Shown piece after piece: positions 8,751-16,617 of a stretch of DNA of 64,000 bases (position 1 is its first letter; every line of letters begins with the position of its first letter). The stretch covers positions 1 to 64,000 of the forward strand of contig JAEWYO010000038.1 in assembly GCA_023395595.1 (NCBI GenBank), written 5' to 3'. The notes under the pieces were generated by a model that worked only from the letters and a program-made list of their open reading frames with translations, was not told where the DNA came from and did no database searches. The DNA is from Bacillota bacterium. GTDB taxonomy: Bacteria; Bacillota; Clostridia; Christensenellales; CAG-138. Position numbers and translations under genes: made by a program.

Positions 8751-10072
8751 TGTTCGCTCAAGTAGATTCCGATGGCGCATTCAATGCGCTTTTTCATCAG
8801 ATGGCAACTGATCTCGTGCGGCGTTTCGAGCGCACCGCCATAGAGAACCGCATTTGCCATGCATCCACCGCTGCAATAATATTTCGCCCAGCAATTCTTG
8901 CAGGTGTCTTTGGTGCAGACGTTGCAGCCGAGGAATGCTTCCTGCAGGTCGCTTCTCAGTGTTGGCTGGTCAAGCGTGCCGAGCTTGTAGTCCTGCATGC
9001 CGACGAACTGATGGCAGGGATAGATATCCCCATCCGGTGTAATCGCGACATACTCCGTACCCGCGCCGCAGCCGTTAATGCGCTTGCGCAGGCAGGGCCC
9101 GCCGTCCGGATCAAACATAAAGTGAAAGAAGTTATACCACGAGTCGGAGTTCTTGCGCGCCTCGATGTAATGGTTCGCCAGCGCGTCATACTCCGCGTCA
9201 ATTCGCGCCAGATGCTCCGGCAGTAGGCTATACGGGCTGTCATCCGGCAAGACGGCGGGCTCAATCGAAATCTGGTCAAACCCGAATCCGGTGAGTGCTT
9301 TCACGTCCTCCAGAAAATCGAGGTTTTCGCGCGTGAATGTCCCGCGAATGTAGTATTCTTTTTCGCCGCGACCTGCAACAAGTTTTTTCGCGTTGCCGAG
9401 GATGATGTCAAACGAACCCTTGCCGTTGACGGTCGGGCGGAGCGCATCGTGAATCTCCTTGCGCCCGTCGAGGCTGATGACTACGTTGTGCATCTCGCGG
9501 TTGATGAAGTCGATCTTCTCATCGTCGAGCGCCACGCAGTTGGTGGTAATCGTAAAATGAATGATCTTGTTGTATTGCTTCTCTAGTTCGCGGCCGTATG
9601 CCACAAGCTGCTTGCAGACATCCCAATTCATCAGCGGTTCGCCACCGAAGAGATCGACTTCCAGATGCTGACGCGTGCCACTGCGCTCCATCAGAAAATC
9701 CAGTGCGCGCTTGCCGGTCTCAAAGGACATGAGCATGCGTTCACCGTGAAAATCCCCCGTCGCGGCAAAGCAATAGCGGCAGCGCAGGTTGCAGTCGTGC
9801 GCCACATGCAGGCACATAGACTTGATTGCGCTTCCGCCGAGAATCTCCGGCGCGATGGGCGTTTGGGTTTCGAATGCGCCACCCGATTTGAGCTCCTCCA
9901 GATCGGAAAGCACTTCGGAAACAGTCGCTTTGTCTACGCCGACGGCATACGGGTCCTGCCCGTTTTCCATCGCGGAAACAACGGCAAACGCCGCGTCGTC
10001 AACGGTATGAATCGCGCCGCTCTCAACATCGAGCAGCACGTTGTGGTTTTGAAATCGGAACGAATGGATCAA
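8747..10072 (-). CDS. scfB: Radical SAM/SPASM thioether-forming SCIFF peptide maturase
   Basis: Installs thioether cross-links in the SCIFF peptide encoded next door by scfA. The 441-residue protein has an N-terminal peptide-binding region (RRE-like, residues 1-75), the radical SAM motif HDCNLRCRYCFA (Cys94, Cys98, Cys101), a GGEPLMNW segment, and a C-terminal SPASM region rich in Cys (GCGAGTEY, GDIYPCHQFVG, CNVCTKDTCKNCWAKYYCSGGC) that binds auxiliary [4Fe-4S] clusters. The start is a TTG at 10072 preceded by AAGGAG. A terminator hairpin lies between scfA and scfB, and the stop overlaps the recJ start. Assignment is firm because of the adjacent SCIFF gene. Confidence 0.95.
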   Translation of the reverse strand: MIHSFRFQNHNVLLDVESGAIHTVDDAAFAVVSAMENGQDPYAVGVDKATVSEVLSDLEELKSGGAFETQTPIAPEILGGSAIKSMCLHVAHDCNLRCRYCFAATGDFHGERMLMSFETGKRALDFLMERSGTRQHLEVDLFGGEPLMNWDVCKQLVAYGRELEKQYNKIIHFTITTNCVALDDEKIDFINREMHNVVISLDGRKEIHDALRPTVNGKGSFDIILGNAKKLVAGRGEKEYYIRGTFTRENLDFLEDVKALTGFGFDQISIEPAVLPDDSPYSLLPEHLARIDAEYDALANHYIEARKNSDSWYNFFHFMFDPDGGPCLRKRINGCGAGTEYVAITPDGDIYPCHQFVGMQDYKLGTLDQPTLRSDLQEAFLGCNVCTKDTCKNCWAKYYCSGGCMANAVLYGGALETPHEISCHLMKKRIECAIGIYLSEQ

Positions 10073-10154
10073 GCGTGTTCTCCTTGTGGTCTGATAGTTT
10101 ATTTGAATCGAGTTTTATCCGTTGTTCTCTTTCAATTGAACTATTTCAAAAGAC

Positions 10155-10180
10155 AAAAAAAGGCCGATAGTGGCCTTTCT
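10155..10180 (-). terminator. Hairpin terminator/attenuator between scfA and scfB
   Basis: On the minus strand AAAGGCC-ACTATC-GGCCTTT forms a 7-bp stem running into a T7 tract. It follows the scfA stop by about 33 bases and precedes the scfB start by about 83. It should end most transcripts after the precursor peptide and let some read through to the maturase. Confidence 0.8.
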
Positions 10181-10212
10181 TTGCGGATCGGCTGATCAAA
10201 GATAGCCTACGA

Positions 10213-10356
10213 TTACTTTTCTTCCTTCGCGCACTTCTGGTTGGCAACCGTGCAAGAGGTTTTGCATGCCGACTGGCAGCTCGCCTGGCACTCGCCGCAC
10301 GCGGTGTTCTTGCCCGCTTTGATGCAGGGTTTCTGAATGGTTTGAATATGCTTCAT
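10213..10356 (-). CDS. scfA: SCIFF ribosomally made peptide precursor (six cysteines in forty-five)
   Basis: Precursor of a thioether-bridged peptide typical of Clostridia. The 47-aa product begins MKHIQTIQKPCIKAGKN and has the conserved core in two overlapping pieces: ACGECQASCQSACKTSC followed by TVANQKCAKEEK. The six core cysteines are residues 20, 23, 27, 31, 35 and 42. An extra cysteine at position 11 is unlike the SCIFF sequences I recall. The start ATG at 10356 follows GGAGGAATTCAGTC, an excellent ribosome binding site. The gene is easily missed because an overlapping wrong-frame ORF (10196-10420) is longer. It has its own promoter and terminator next to the cognate maturase scfB. The mature peptide's function is unknown. 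Confidence 0.96.
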   Translation of the reverse strand: MKHIQTIQKPCIKAGKNTACGECQASCQSACKTSCTVANQKCAKEEK

Positions 10357-10391
10357 GACTGAATTCCTCCGAAACGATATCTCTCTTTGCG

Positions 10392-10420
10392 ATTATACAC
10401 GATTTGCACTTACAGCGCAA
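10392..10420 (-). promoter_or_regulatory. Probable scfA promoter
   Basis: On the minus strand a perfect TATAAT (10392-10397) is preceded at 17 bases by TTGCGC (10415-10420), matching TTGACA at four of six positions. The -35 lies within the last codons of ackA. Transcription would start near 10385, about 30 bases before the scfA ATG. Confidence 0.65.
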
Positions 10421-11621
10421 GCGCGGCGGTATCGCGCGCGATGGTCATCTCTTCGTCGGTTGGAATCACGTAGACATGCACCTTGCTCGTGGGTTTTGTG
10501 ATCTCCAGATCGGTTCCTCTCGGGCAGGAGAGATTGAAATCCCAGTCCATATCCATGCCGAGGTACTCCAACCCTTGAAGGATCATTTCACGGATGTAGC
10601 CATCGTTTTCGCCAACGCCTGCGGTCATGACAATCGCGTCAACGCCGCCGAGCGTCGCGGCATAGGAGCCGATGAACTGGCGCACCTTGTAGCAGAACAT
10701 CTTGCGTGCAAGTGCAGCGCGCTCGTTGCCCTGCTTGGCAGCGGCGCTTAAATCGCGAAAATCGCTGCTTACGCCGGAGATGCCGAGCATGCCGCTTTTC
10801 TTATTCATATAGGTGTCGATTTCCTGCGCGCTCATGCCGGTTCTGCCCATGAGATACGGAATAATCGCGGGATCGATGCTGCCGCAGCGCGTTCCCATCG
10901 GCACGCCTTCGAGCGGGGTGAGCCCCATCGACGTATCCACGCACTTGCCGCCTTTGACCGCGGAGAGGCTGGAACCGTTGCCGAGATGGCAGGTGATTAC
11001 ACGGGTGTCCTCTTTTTTCATGCCGAGGGCGACGAGTTTCTTGACCGCCTGGCCGGAAACATAACGGTGCGACGTGCCATGGAAGCCATAGCGACGTACT
11101 TTATGATCCGTATATGCCTCATACGGCAATGCATACATGTACGCTTCCGCGGGCATGGTCTGACCCCATGCGGTGTCAAACACGGCAACCATCGGCACAC
11201 CCGGCATTGCCGCCATGCAACCGCGAATGCCCATCAGGTTCGCGGGATTGTGCAGCGGTCCAAGCGGAATGCACTCTTCGATGGCTTCGAGAACCTGATC
11301 GTCGATCAGCACCGGTTCGGAGTATTTTTCGCCGCCGTGCAGGACGCGATGCCCCACCGCGCGGATGCTGCTCATGTCTTTGATCACGCCTCTTTGCGGA
11401 TCGGTCAACACGTTGAGAACGAGCTTGATCGCGTCCTCGTGCGTCTTCATCGGGCTTTCCTGTTCAAACGTTTCGCCGTTTGCGGGCTTGTAGCAAAGAA
11501 CGGACTTTGCAATGCCGATGCGTTCGCAGATGCCCTTTGCGATAATCTGCTCCTGATCGATATCGATCAGCTGGTATTTCAACGAAGAGCTTCCTGCGTT
11601 AATGACGAGAATGTTGGTCAT
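10410..11621 (-). CDS. ackA: Acetate kinase
   Basis: Transfers phosphate from acetyl-phosphate to ADP, the ATP-yielding last step of acetate fermentation. The 403-residue product is full length. It shows the ASKHA-fold phosphate motif VINAGSSSLKYQL at the N-terminus, HRVLHGGEKYSEP, VFDTAWGQTMP, RYGFHGTSHRYVS, CHLGNGSSLSAV and DTSMGLTPLEGVPMGTRCG, all hallmarks of AckA. An AAGGAG site precedes the ATG. It starts 15 bases after pta, so the two form an operon that converts acetyl-CoA to acetate. Confidence 0.97.
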   Translation of the reverse strand: MTNILVINAGSSSLKYQLIDIDQEQIIAKGICERIGIAKSVLCYKPANGETFEQESPMKTHEDAIKLVLNVLTDPQRGVIKDMSSIRAVGHRVLHGGEKYSEPVLIDDQVLEAIEECIPLGPLHNPANLMGIRGCMAAMPGVPMVAVFDTAWGQTMPAEAYMYALPYEAYTDHKVRRYGFHGTSHRYVSGQAVKKLVALGMKKEDTRVITCHLGNGSSLSAVKGGKCVDTSMGLTPLEGVPMGTRCGSIDPAIIPYLMGRTGMSAQEIDTYMNKKSGMLGISGVSSDFRDLSAAAKQGNERAALARKMFCYKVRQFIGSYAATLGGVDAIVMTAGVGENDGYIREMILQGLEYLGMDMDWDFNLSCPRGTDLEITKPTSKVHVYVIPTDEEMTIARDTAALAL

Positions 11622-11636
11622 GTTGGTCGGTTCTCC

Positions 11637-12635
11637 TTATAAATTCTGCGCCTGAACGGCGGTAATAGCGACGACGGAAACGATGTCCTCCACGCTGCAA
11701 CCGCGCGAAAGATCGTTGATCGGATAACGGAATCCCTGGCAGATCGGGCCGATTGCCTCGGCACCGGCAAGGCGCTGGACAAGCTTGTAGCCGATGTTGC
11801 CCGCCTGCAGGTCGGGGAAAATCAGCACATTCGCCTTGCCCGCAACAGGGCTTCCCGGGCTCTTGAGCTGGCCCACTTTTGGCACGAGCGCGGCATCCGC
11901 CTGCAGTTCGCCATCCACGTTGAGTTCCGGCGCAAGCTCGTGCACGAGTCGCGTGGCTTCCACGACTTTATCGACCAGCTCGTGCTTTGCGCTACCCTTC
12001 GTGGAGAAGGAAAGCATCGCAACCCGCGGCTGCATGCCGCAGAGGCACTGCGCCGTCTGTGCGGACGAGATCGCAATTGCCGCGAGTTGATCCGCCGTCG
12101 GGTTCGGGTTGACCGCGCAATCGCCGAAGACCATCATGCCCTCGTCGCCATACGCTTTGTTCGGCAGTTCCATAATAAAGCAGCTCGACACAACCGAAAT
12201 GCCCTTTGCCATCTTGATGATCTGGAGTCCCGGACGGAGCGTATCGCCCGTGGTGCTGATTGCCCCCGCGACCATGCCGTCCGCACGACCTTTTTTGATC
12301 ATCATCGCGGCGAAGAACTTCGTGTCCTTCATCATCTTCACTGCGCCTTCTTGGGTCATGCCCTTGTCTTTGCGCATTTCATAATATTCCGCAACGTAGG
12401 CCGGGAAGTCTGCGTCTTTTTCCGGATCGACAAGAGAAACGCCGTCGAGCGATACGTTGAATTTCTCGGCAGTTGCCAGAATTTCATCCGTGTTCCCGAG
12501 CAGCGTTACTTCGGCGATTCCTTCTGCTTTGATCAGTGCCACCGCTTGTACGGTTCGTTCTTCCGAGCCTTCCGGCAGGAGAATGTGTTTCTTGTGCATC
12601 TTGGCTTTTACCTTGATCGTATCCATCAAAGCCAT
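11637..12635 (-). CDS. pta: Phosphate acetyltransferase
   Basis: Interconverts acetyl-CoA plus phosphate with acetyl-phosphate plus CoA. I prefer the ATG at 12635 (332 aa, MALMDTIKVK), since GGAGG lies upstream of it, over an ATG at 12665 without a site; 332 residues is the usual length of stand-alone Pta. Signatures are ILLPEGSEERTVQA, GMVAGAISTTGDTLRPGLQIIK, FGDCAVNPNPTADQLA, MLSFSTKGSA, and KSPGSPVAGKANVLIFPDLQAGNIGYKL (read in overlapping pieces). It lacks the extra N-terminal domain of the long enterobacterial enzymes. It is the first gene of the pta-ackA operon and is transcribed divergently from tmcAL. Confidence 0.96.
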   Translation of the reverse strand: MALMDTIKVKAKMHKKHILLPEGSEERTVQAVALIKAEGIAEVTLLGNTDEILATAEKFNVSLDGVSLVDPEKDADFPAYVAEYYEMRKDKGMTQEGAVKMMKDTKFFAAMMIKKGRADGMVAGAISTTGDTLRPGLQIIKMAKGISVVSSCFIMELPNKAYGDEGMMVFGDCAVNPNPTADQLAAIAISSAQTAQCLCGMQPRVAMLSFSTKGSAKHELVDKVVEATRLVHELAPELNVDGELQADAALVPKVGQLKSPGSPVAGKANVLIFPDLQAGNIGYKLVQRLAGAEAIGPICQGFRYPINDLSRGCSVEDIVSVVAITAVQAQNL

Positions 12636-12737
12636 CTTCTTATCTGCGCCTCCATATTGATTCATTCATGCAGATTGAAATCGAACATTTTTTGTTCGTT
12701 TCTACCATTTTTCTTACATTTTGTTCTCAACCGCTAG

Positions 12738-12770
12738 AGTATACCACAATCATATCCAAAATGGTATACT
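12738..12770. promoter_or_regulatory. Divergent pair of extended -10 promoters in an inverted repeat (pta / tmcAL)
   Basis: The 9-base arms AGTATACCA (12738-12746) and TGGTATACT (12762-12770) form an inverted repeat with a 15-base spacer. Each arm, read outward, is an extended -10 element TGG-TATACT: minus-strand toward pta, plus-strand toward tmcAL. No convincing -35 hexamers are seen, as is usual for extended -10 promoters. The two polymerases would overlap, so only one promoter is likely to be occupied at a time. Confidence 0.55.
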
Positions 12771-12813
12771 TGTCATACGAAATTATTCAGCATTTCAGCG
12801 GAGAAAAACAAAC

Positions 12814-14016
12814 ATGCGCGTCGTGGGAATCATCGCGGAATACAACCCGCTGCATAACGGCCACATCTATCATCTGGAGCGAGCAAAAGCGCTTTCCGAT
12901 GCGGATTTCTGCGTGGTTGTGCTCTCCGGCAACTTTGTACAGCGCGGAGAGGCCGCCTGTACCGACAAGTTTTCCCGCGCAACCTGGGCGCTGCGCGCCG
13001 GGGCAGATCTCGTGCTGGAGCTGCCGAGCGTTTATGCTGTGGCTCCGGCGGAGCGTTTCGCAACGGGTGCCGTGCGCACTCTCAACGCAACCGGCGTGGT
13101 CACCGATCTAGCCTTTGGCTGCGAGGCACCGGATCTTCGCACGCTATATCAAATTTCGGACATCATCGCGACCGAACCGCCCGCCTTACAAGAGGCGATT
13201 AAAAAGCATCTTTCGTTGGGAAAAAGTTATCCGCGCGCGCGGTTTGACGCGCTCTCGGAATACGGCATCCCAAAGAGCATGCTCGCCGCTATTGCACAGC
13301 CGAACAACATTCTCGCCGTGGAATACCTCGGCGCGATTCGCCAATACGCAAAAGGGATTGAGCCGCTGCCGATTGAGCGAATCGGAACAGGCTATCACAG
13401 CGAGGAGATCGTCGGCGAATTTGCCAGCGCAACGGCGATTCGCAAGGCGATTATCGAAGGGCGCAACGAAATTCTCTCCACAATGCCGAGCTTCGTCGGT
13501 GGGCCGTTGCTCTATGACGATCAGTTCATCATTCCGCAGGAGGCGCTCAGCGACGTGATGCTCTACGCCATCCGACGCATGAACACAGCGGAGCTTGCCG
13601 CCCTGCCAGACGTTGCTGAAGGGTTTGAAAACGTGCTGTATCGCGCGGTGCGCGAGGCGCGCTCTCTCACCGAATTTTATGAAAAGATCAAGACAAAACG
13701 CTATACCCTCGCGCGATGCAAACGCATTGTCGCAAGTGCGCTTCTGGGCATTACATCTGATCAGGTGCGAAAGCTCGCGCAGAGCCGCGAAGGCAGTTAC
13801 CTCAAGGTGCTGGGTTTTCGCAGGCAGGCGCGCACGCTCATCAGCGAGATTGCCAAACGCAAGACCGCTCCGCTGTTTTTGCGCAACAGCGATCTGGAAG
13901 ACTGCCCCGCGTTCATCCGCCAAAACGTGGAGACCGATCTGCTCAGTACCGATATTCTGAGCTATGTGACTACGCAGGAGATCAAGCGCGACCTAAGCGG
14001 CGCAGTGATCCTGTAG
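12814..14016 (+). CDS. tmcAL: tRNA(Met) cytidine acetate ligase (YlbM family)
   Basis: By family, makes N4-acetylcytidine at position 34 of elongator tRNA-Met from acetate and ATP. The 400-aa reading from the ATG at 12814 (GGAG ten bases upstream) begins MRVVGIIAEYNPLHNGHIYH, with the HxGH nucleotidyl-transfer motif at 14-17, followed by VVVLSGNFVQRGEAA and ADLVLELPSVYAVAPAERFA; IGTGYHSEE and SATAIRKAI are also typical. It is divergent from pta-ackA, which produces acetate, and belongs to the ylbH-ylbM neighbourhood of Bacillota. A hairpin terminator separates it from the convergent patatin gene. Confidence 0.9.
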   Translation: MRVVGIIAEYNPLHNGHIYHLERAKALSDADFCVVVLSGNFVQRGEAACTDKFSRATWALRAGADLVLELPSVYAVAPAERFATGAVRTLNATGVVTDLAFGCEAPDLRTLYQISDIIATEPPALQEAIKKHLSLGKSYPRARFDALSEYGIPKSMLAAIAQPNNILAVEYLGAIRQYAKGIEPLPIERIGTGYHSEEIVGEFASATAIRKAIIEGRNEILSTMPSFVGGPLLYDDQFIIPQEALSDVMLYAIRRMNTAELAALPDVAEGFENVLYRAVREARSLTEFYEKIKTKRYTLARCKRIVASALLGITSDQVRKLAQSREGSYLKVLGFRRQARTLISEIAKRKTAPLFLRNSDLEDCPAFIRQNVETDLLSTDILSYVTTQEIKRDLSGAVIL

Positions 14017-14062
14017 CGCACTTTCGTCAAGCATCGAACGCATGCAAACATGTTACAAATTA

Positions 14063-14098
14063 ACACAGGCGCGTCGATTCTTACCGTTCGCGCCTGCT
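14063..14098. terminator. Terminator hairpin between convergent tmcAL and patatin genes
   Basis: CAGGCGCG ... CGCGCCTG forms an 8-bp GC-rich stem with a long loop, followed on the plus strand by CTTTGTATT. The U-run is imperfect on both strands, so efficiency is uncertain, but its place between two convergent stop codons supports the call. Confidence 0.5.
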
Positions 14099-14159
14099 TT
14101 GTATTCAGTTTATAACATGTTTCATACATTTGTATTGGCTGCAATCCCTTGGTTTTTCA

Positions 14160-14939
14160 TTACTCTTCCAGCAGCTTTCGGATTGCGGGCAACGCTTCGA
14201 GGGTCACTCGCCTGCCCTCTTCGATGGTTGCGCCCGCCTGGTCGGTTTGGAATCGTCCACTGACGAACAGCACCTCCGGCACGAGCATGACATCCGCCTC
14301 TTCCCTGCGGTATTTTGTGAGTTCCCATTGCATCAACGAAATTGTGTGGTTCAGCATGGAGTATGCGCCAAAGTCGGATACATCCTTGGTGTCTCCGTGA
14401 TAGCCGACATCCACGCCGATCACCACATCCATTCCGTGGTCGCGCAGGGTTTTGCAGGGCACGCGTTCGAGGACTCCACCGTCGATATACGTTTTTCCGT
14501 TGAGCTGCACGGGTTCAAAAAAGCCGGGCATAGACATGCTCGCGCGGATACTCTCGTGCAGCGGGCCTTCTTCTAACACGTCCAGCTTGCCCGCCTCCGC
14601 ATCCACAACCACGCACGCAAACGGAATCTTCGTCTCGGCAAACGACTTGTTGTGTGTAAACACGCGAACCAATTCCTGTAAGCGCTCGCCCTTAAGTAGA
14701 CCGCCCGTGAGCGGCAGCTTCACATCCAGATAGTCATAGAGCTTGATCGACGTGATAAATCGTTGGAGCATGTCCAGATCGGTACCAACACTGTAGATGC
14801 CGCCGATGATCGCCCCCATACTGCTGCCGGAAATCATATTGATCGGGATATTCGCTTCCTCCAGCGCTTTTAGTACGCCGATATGCGCAAAACCTTTTGC
14901 GCTGCCCGCGCCAAGCGCGAGTCCCACTTTTTTTCTCAT
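14160..14939 (-). CDS. Patatin-like phospholipase/esterase (YlbK/RssA family)
   Basis: Predicted cytosolic serine lipid acyl hydrolase. The 259-aa protein has the patatin oxyanion motif GLALGAGSAKGFAHIG (about 6-21), the nucleophile elbow GSSMG with Ser40, and the catalytic Asp in YIDGGVLERVP (Asp153), completing the Ser-Asp dyad. No signal peptide or membrane segment is seen. Its position next to coaD/rsmD and tmcAL matches Bacillus ylbK. Substrate and physiological role are not known for this branch; membrane phospholipid turnover is a reasonable guess. A terminator separates it from the upstream gene. Confidence 0.88.
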   Translation of the reverse strand: MRKKVGLALGAGSAKGFAHIGVLKALEEANIPINMISGSSMGAIIGGIYSVGTDLDMLQRFITSIKLYDYLDVKLPLTGGLLKGERLQELVRVFTHNKSFAETKIPFACVVVDAEAGKLDVLEEGPLHESIRASMSMPGFFEPVQLNGKTYIDGGVLERVPCKTLRDHGMDVVIGVDVGYHGDTKDVSDFGAYSMLNHTISLMQWELTKYRREEADVMLVPEVLFVSGRFQTDQAGATIEEGRRVTLEALPAIRKLLEE

Positions 14940-14984
14940 ACGTTCCTACCTGATTCTTGTGATACATTCCCGCTATCTCATCTG

Positions 14985-15018
14985 AGAAAACGAGCCGGAA
15001 GAAAAATCCCCGGCTCGT
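14985..15018 (-). terminator. Intrinsic terminator after the DivIVA-like gene
   Basis: On the minus strand ACGAGCCGG and CCGGCTCGT form a 9-bp perfect stem around an 11-base loop, followed by TTTTCTC. It lies just after the stop of the coiled-coil protein gene. Confidence 0.85.
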
Positions 15019-15029
15019 CGTGTTTCTGC

Positions 15030-16100
15030 TTAATAGTCCTCGTCTTCGTCTTCATCGTCGTCATCGGATTCGATGAACTCGATCAGGCGCTTTCGGGGTT
15101 TCTTCTCCTTTGGCTCTTTGGCAGCCTTGGGAGCCGGCTCTTCCCAGTCCTCGTCCTCTTCGTCTTCATCTTCGTCATCCTCTGCTGCAAGCAGGCGGGA
15201 GAACAGTCCCTTTTTCTTCGGCGGCGCTTCTTCCACGCGGGAATCGCGGCGGCGGGGCGCTTCTTCCATCTCTTCAGCGGGCATCGGACGGCTCACCGGA
15301 CGCGCAAACTGACGCGTTGCGGTGGGGTCTTCTTCCACAGCGTAGCGGTCGGCAACGGGGTGCTGCGCGCGCACCTGACGCGGCGGCTCACTGTACGCGG
15401 GCTCCTGATAACGCGGGGGTTCCGCATAAGCAGGCTCCGCATATCGCGGCTGCTCGGCAACGGGTGCCGGCTGGGAGGGCATATACTGTGCTTGCGCGGC
15501 ATACTGCGGTTCCGCTGCGGGAACGCGCACCGGAGCAGGGGTAACAACCGGTGCGGGCGCAGAACTATCGTCCACACCGAGCTCCTTGCGGTTGTTTTCG
15601 ATCATCTGGTGATATTCGGCAAGATAGCGCTGCAAATCCACGAGAATTTCGTCTGCATATTTACGCGCGCCGTTGTAGATCGCGGTTGCGTTCTCCTCCG
15701 CCTCGGCGGCAATTCCGCTTGCGCGGGTGAACGCTTCTTTATACACTTCGCTTTCGCCAACGCGGTGGTCAAACTCCGCCTGCGCGTCCGCGCGAATGCT
15801 GTCCGCGTGCGCTTGCGCCTGGCTCAGGATGGTGTCCGCCTCCTGATGCGCCTGCTCGACGATTTCGACCGCGTTCTCCTTTGCGTCGGCAATCGTGTTT
15901 TCGGCTTCCGAAAGAATGCCGGTCGCTCTGCGGATGTCCTCGGGAATGACGACCTTGAGGTCTTCGAGGAGATCCAGCAGGCGGTCAACCTCGACCACGC
16001 GCTTGTTTCCGCCGCCAAACTTGGAACGGGGGCTTTCCTCCAGCTCCTGTTTGATGCGGTTTATAATGCTGAAAATCTTCATGGTTTGTGCGCTGCTCAT
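15030..16100 (-). CDS. Coiled-coil DivIVA-like protein with disordered, charge-patterned tail
   Basis: No enzyme motif is present. Residues 1-180 are helical and coiled-coil-like (LLDLLEDLKVVIPEDIRR, then long runs of Ala/Glu/Gln/Asp such as EIVEQAHQEADTILSQAQAH), as in the small DivIVA-like proteins found beside coaD in Clostridia. Residues 181-285 are rich in Pro, Ala, Tyr and Glu with PxYAEP/PxYxEP repeats. The last 70 residues alternate basic blocks (PPKKKGLFSRLL, KEKKPRKRL) with acidic blocks (EDDEDEDEEDEDWEE, DDDDEDEDEDY). The start at 16100 overlaps the coaD stop as ATGA, so it is translated with coaD. A role in cell shape or as a scaffold is inference only. Confidence 0.7.
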   Translation of the reverse strand: MSSAQTMKIFSIINRIKQELEESPRSKFGGGNKRVVEVDRLLDLLEDLKVVIPEDIRRATGILSEAENTIADAKENAVEIVEQAHQEADTILSQAQAHADSIRADAQAEFDHRVGESEVYKEAFTRASGIAAEAEENATAIYNGARKYADEILVDLQRYLAEYHQMIENNRKELGVDDSSAPAPVVTPAPVRVPAAEPQYAAQAQYMPSQPAPVAEQPRYAEPAYAEPPRYQEPAYSEPPRQVRAQHPVADRYAVEEDPTATRQFARPVSRPMPAEEMEEAPRRRDSRVEEAPPKKKGLFSRLLAAEDDEDEDEEDEDWEEPAPKAAKEPKEKKPRKRLIEFIESDDDDEDEDEDY

Positions 16101-16585
16101 GGTTTTTTTAACCTTTCTGCAATGATATTCTGAATACTGTTCGGTACGAGTCCATCGATGTTTCCGCCCATGGAACCAATCTCGCGCACGGCGCTGGAGC
16201 TCAAAAACGAGTGCTCCGGCCGGGCCATGAAATAGACGGTGTCCACATCTGGCGCAAGGTGGAGGTTGAGTGCGTTGATCTGAAACTCATACTCAAAATC
16301 CATGGTTGCGCGCAGCCCACGGATGACATAATCCGCGCCGATTGCGCGTGCATAATCGACCATCAACCCGTCAAAGTGCGTGACGACGACATTGGGCATG
16401 CCCTCGGCTTCCACCATGCGCTGGATCATCTCCACGCGTTCTTCCACCGAGAAAACGGGGTGTTTGGCGGCGTTGTTCAGTACGCTGACGTACACGCGGT
16501 CAAACATGGCAATCGCTCGCTCCAGAACATCGTGGTGTCCGATGGTAAACGGGTCAAAACTACCGGGGTACACGCAGGTTCGCAT
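16097..16585 (-). CDS. coaD: Phosphopantetheine adenylyltransferase
   Basis: Fourth step of coenzyme A synthesis: 4'-phosphopantetheine plus ATP to dephospho-CoA. The start at 16585 gives MRTCVYPGSFDPFTIGHHDV, with the T/HxGH nucleotidyltransferase motif TIGH, and AAAGG ten bases upstream; 162 aa is the usual size. An upstream in-frame ATG at 16618 has no ribosome binding site. Other typical segments are RVYVSVLNNAAKHPVF, VIRGLRATMDFEYEFQ and FLSSSAVREI (the ISSSxVRE motif). It follows rsmD, the widespread rsmD-coaD pair. Confidence 0.96.
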   Translation of the reverse strand: MRTCVYPGSFDPFTIGHHDVLERAIAMFDRVYVSVLNNAAKHPVFSVEERVEMIQRMVEAEGMPNVVVTHFDGLMVDYARAIGADYVIRGLRATMDFEYEFQINALNLHLAPDVDTVYFMARPEHSFLSSSAVREIGSMGGNIDGLVPNSIQNIIAERLKKP

Positions 16586-16617
16586 GCTCGCCTGGCCTTT
16601 CTGTCGGGCATTTCCCA

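Noticed and set aside
10196..10420. 74-codon minus-strand ORF over scfA
   Set aside because: Different frame from scfA, without a ribosome binding site; the 47-aa SCIFF frame has both a motif and a ribosome binding site.
14883..16133. 416-codon plus-strand ORF rich in Phe, Leu and Arg
   Set aside because: Antisense to the DivIVA-like gene; its odd composition reflects the Glu/Asp/Ala-rich repeats of the real protein.
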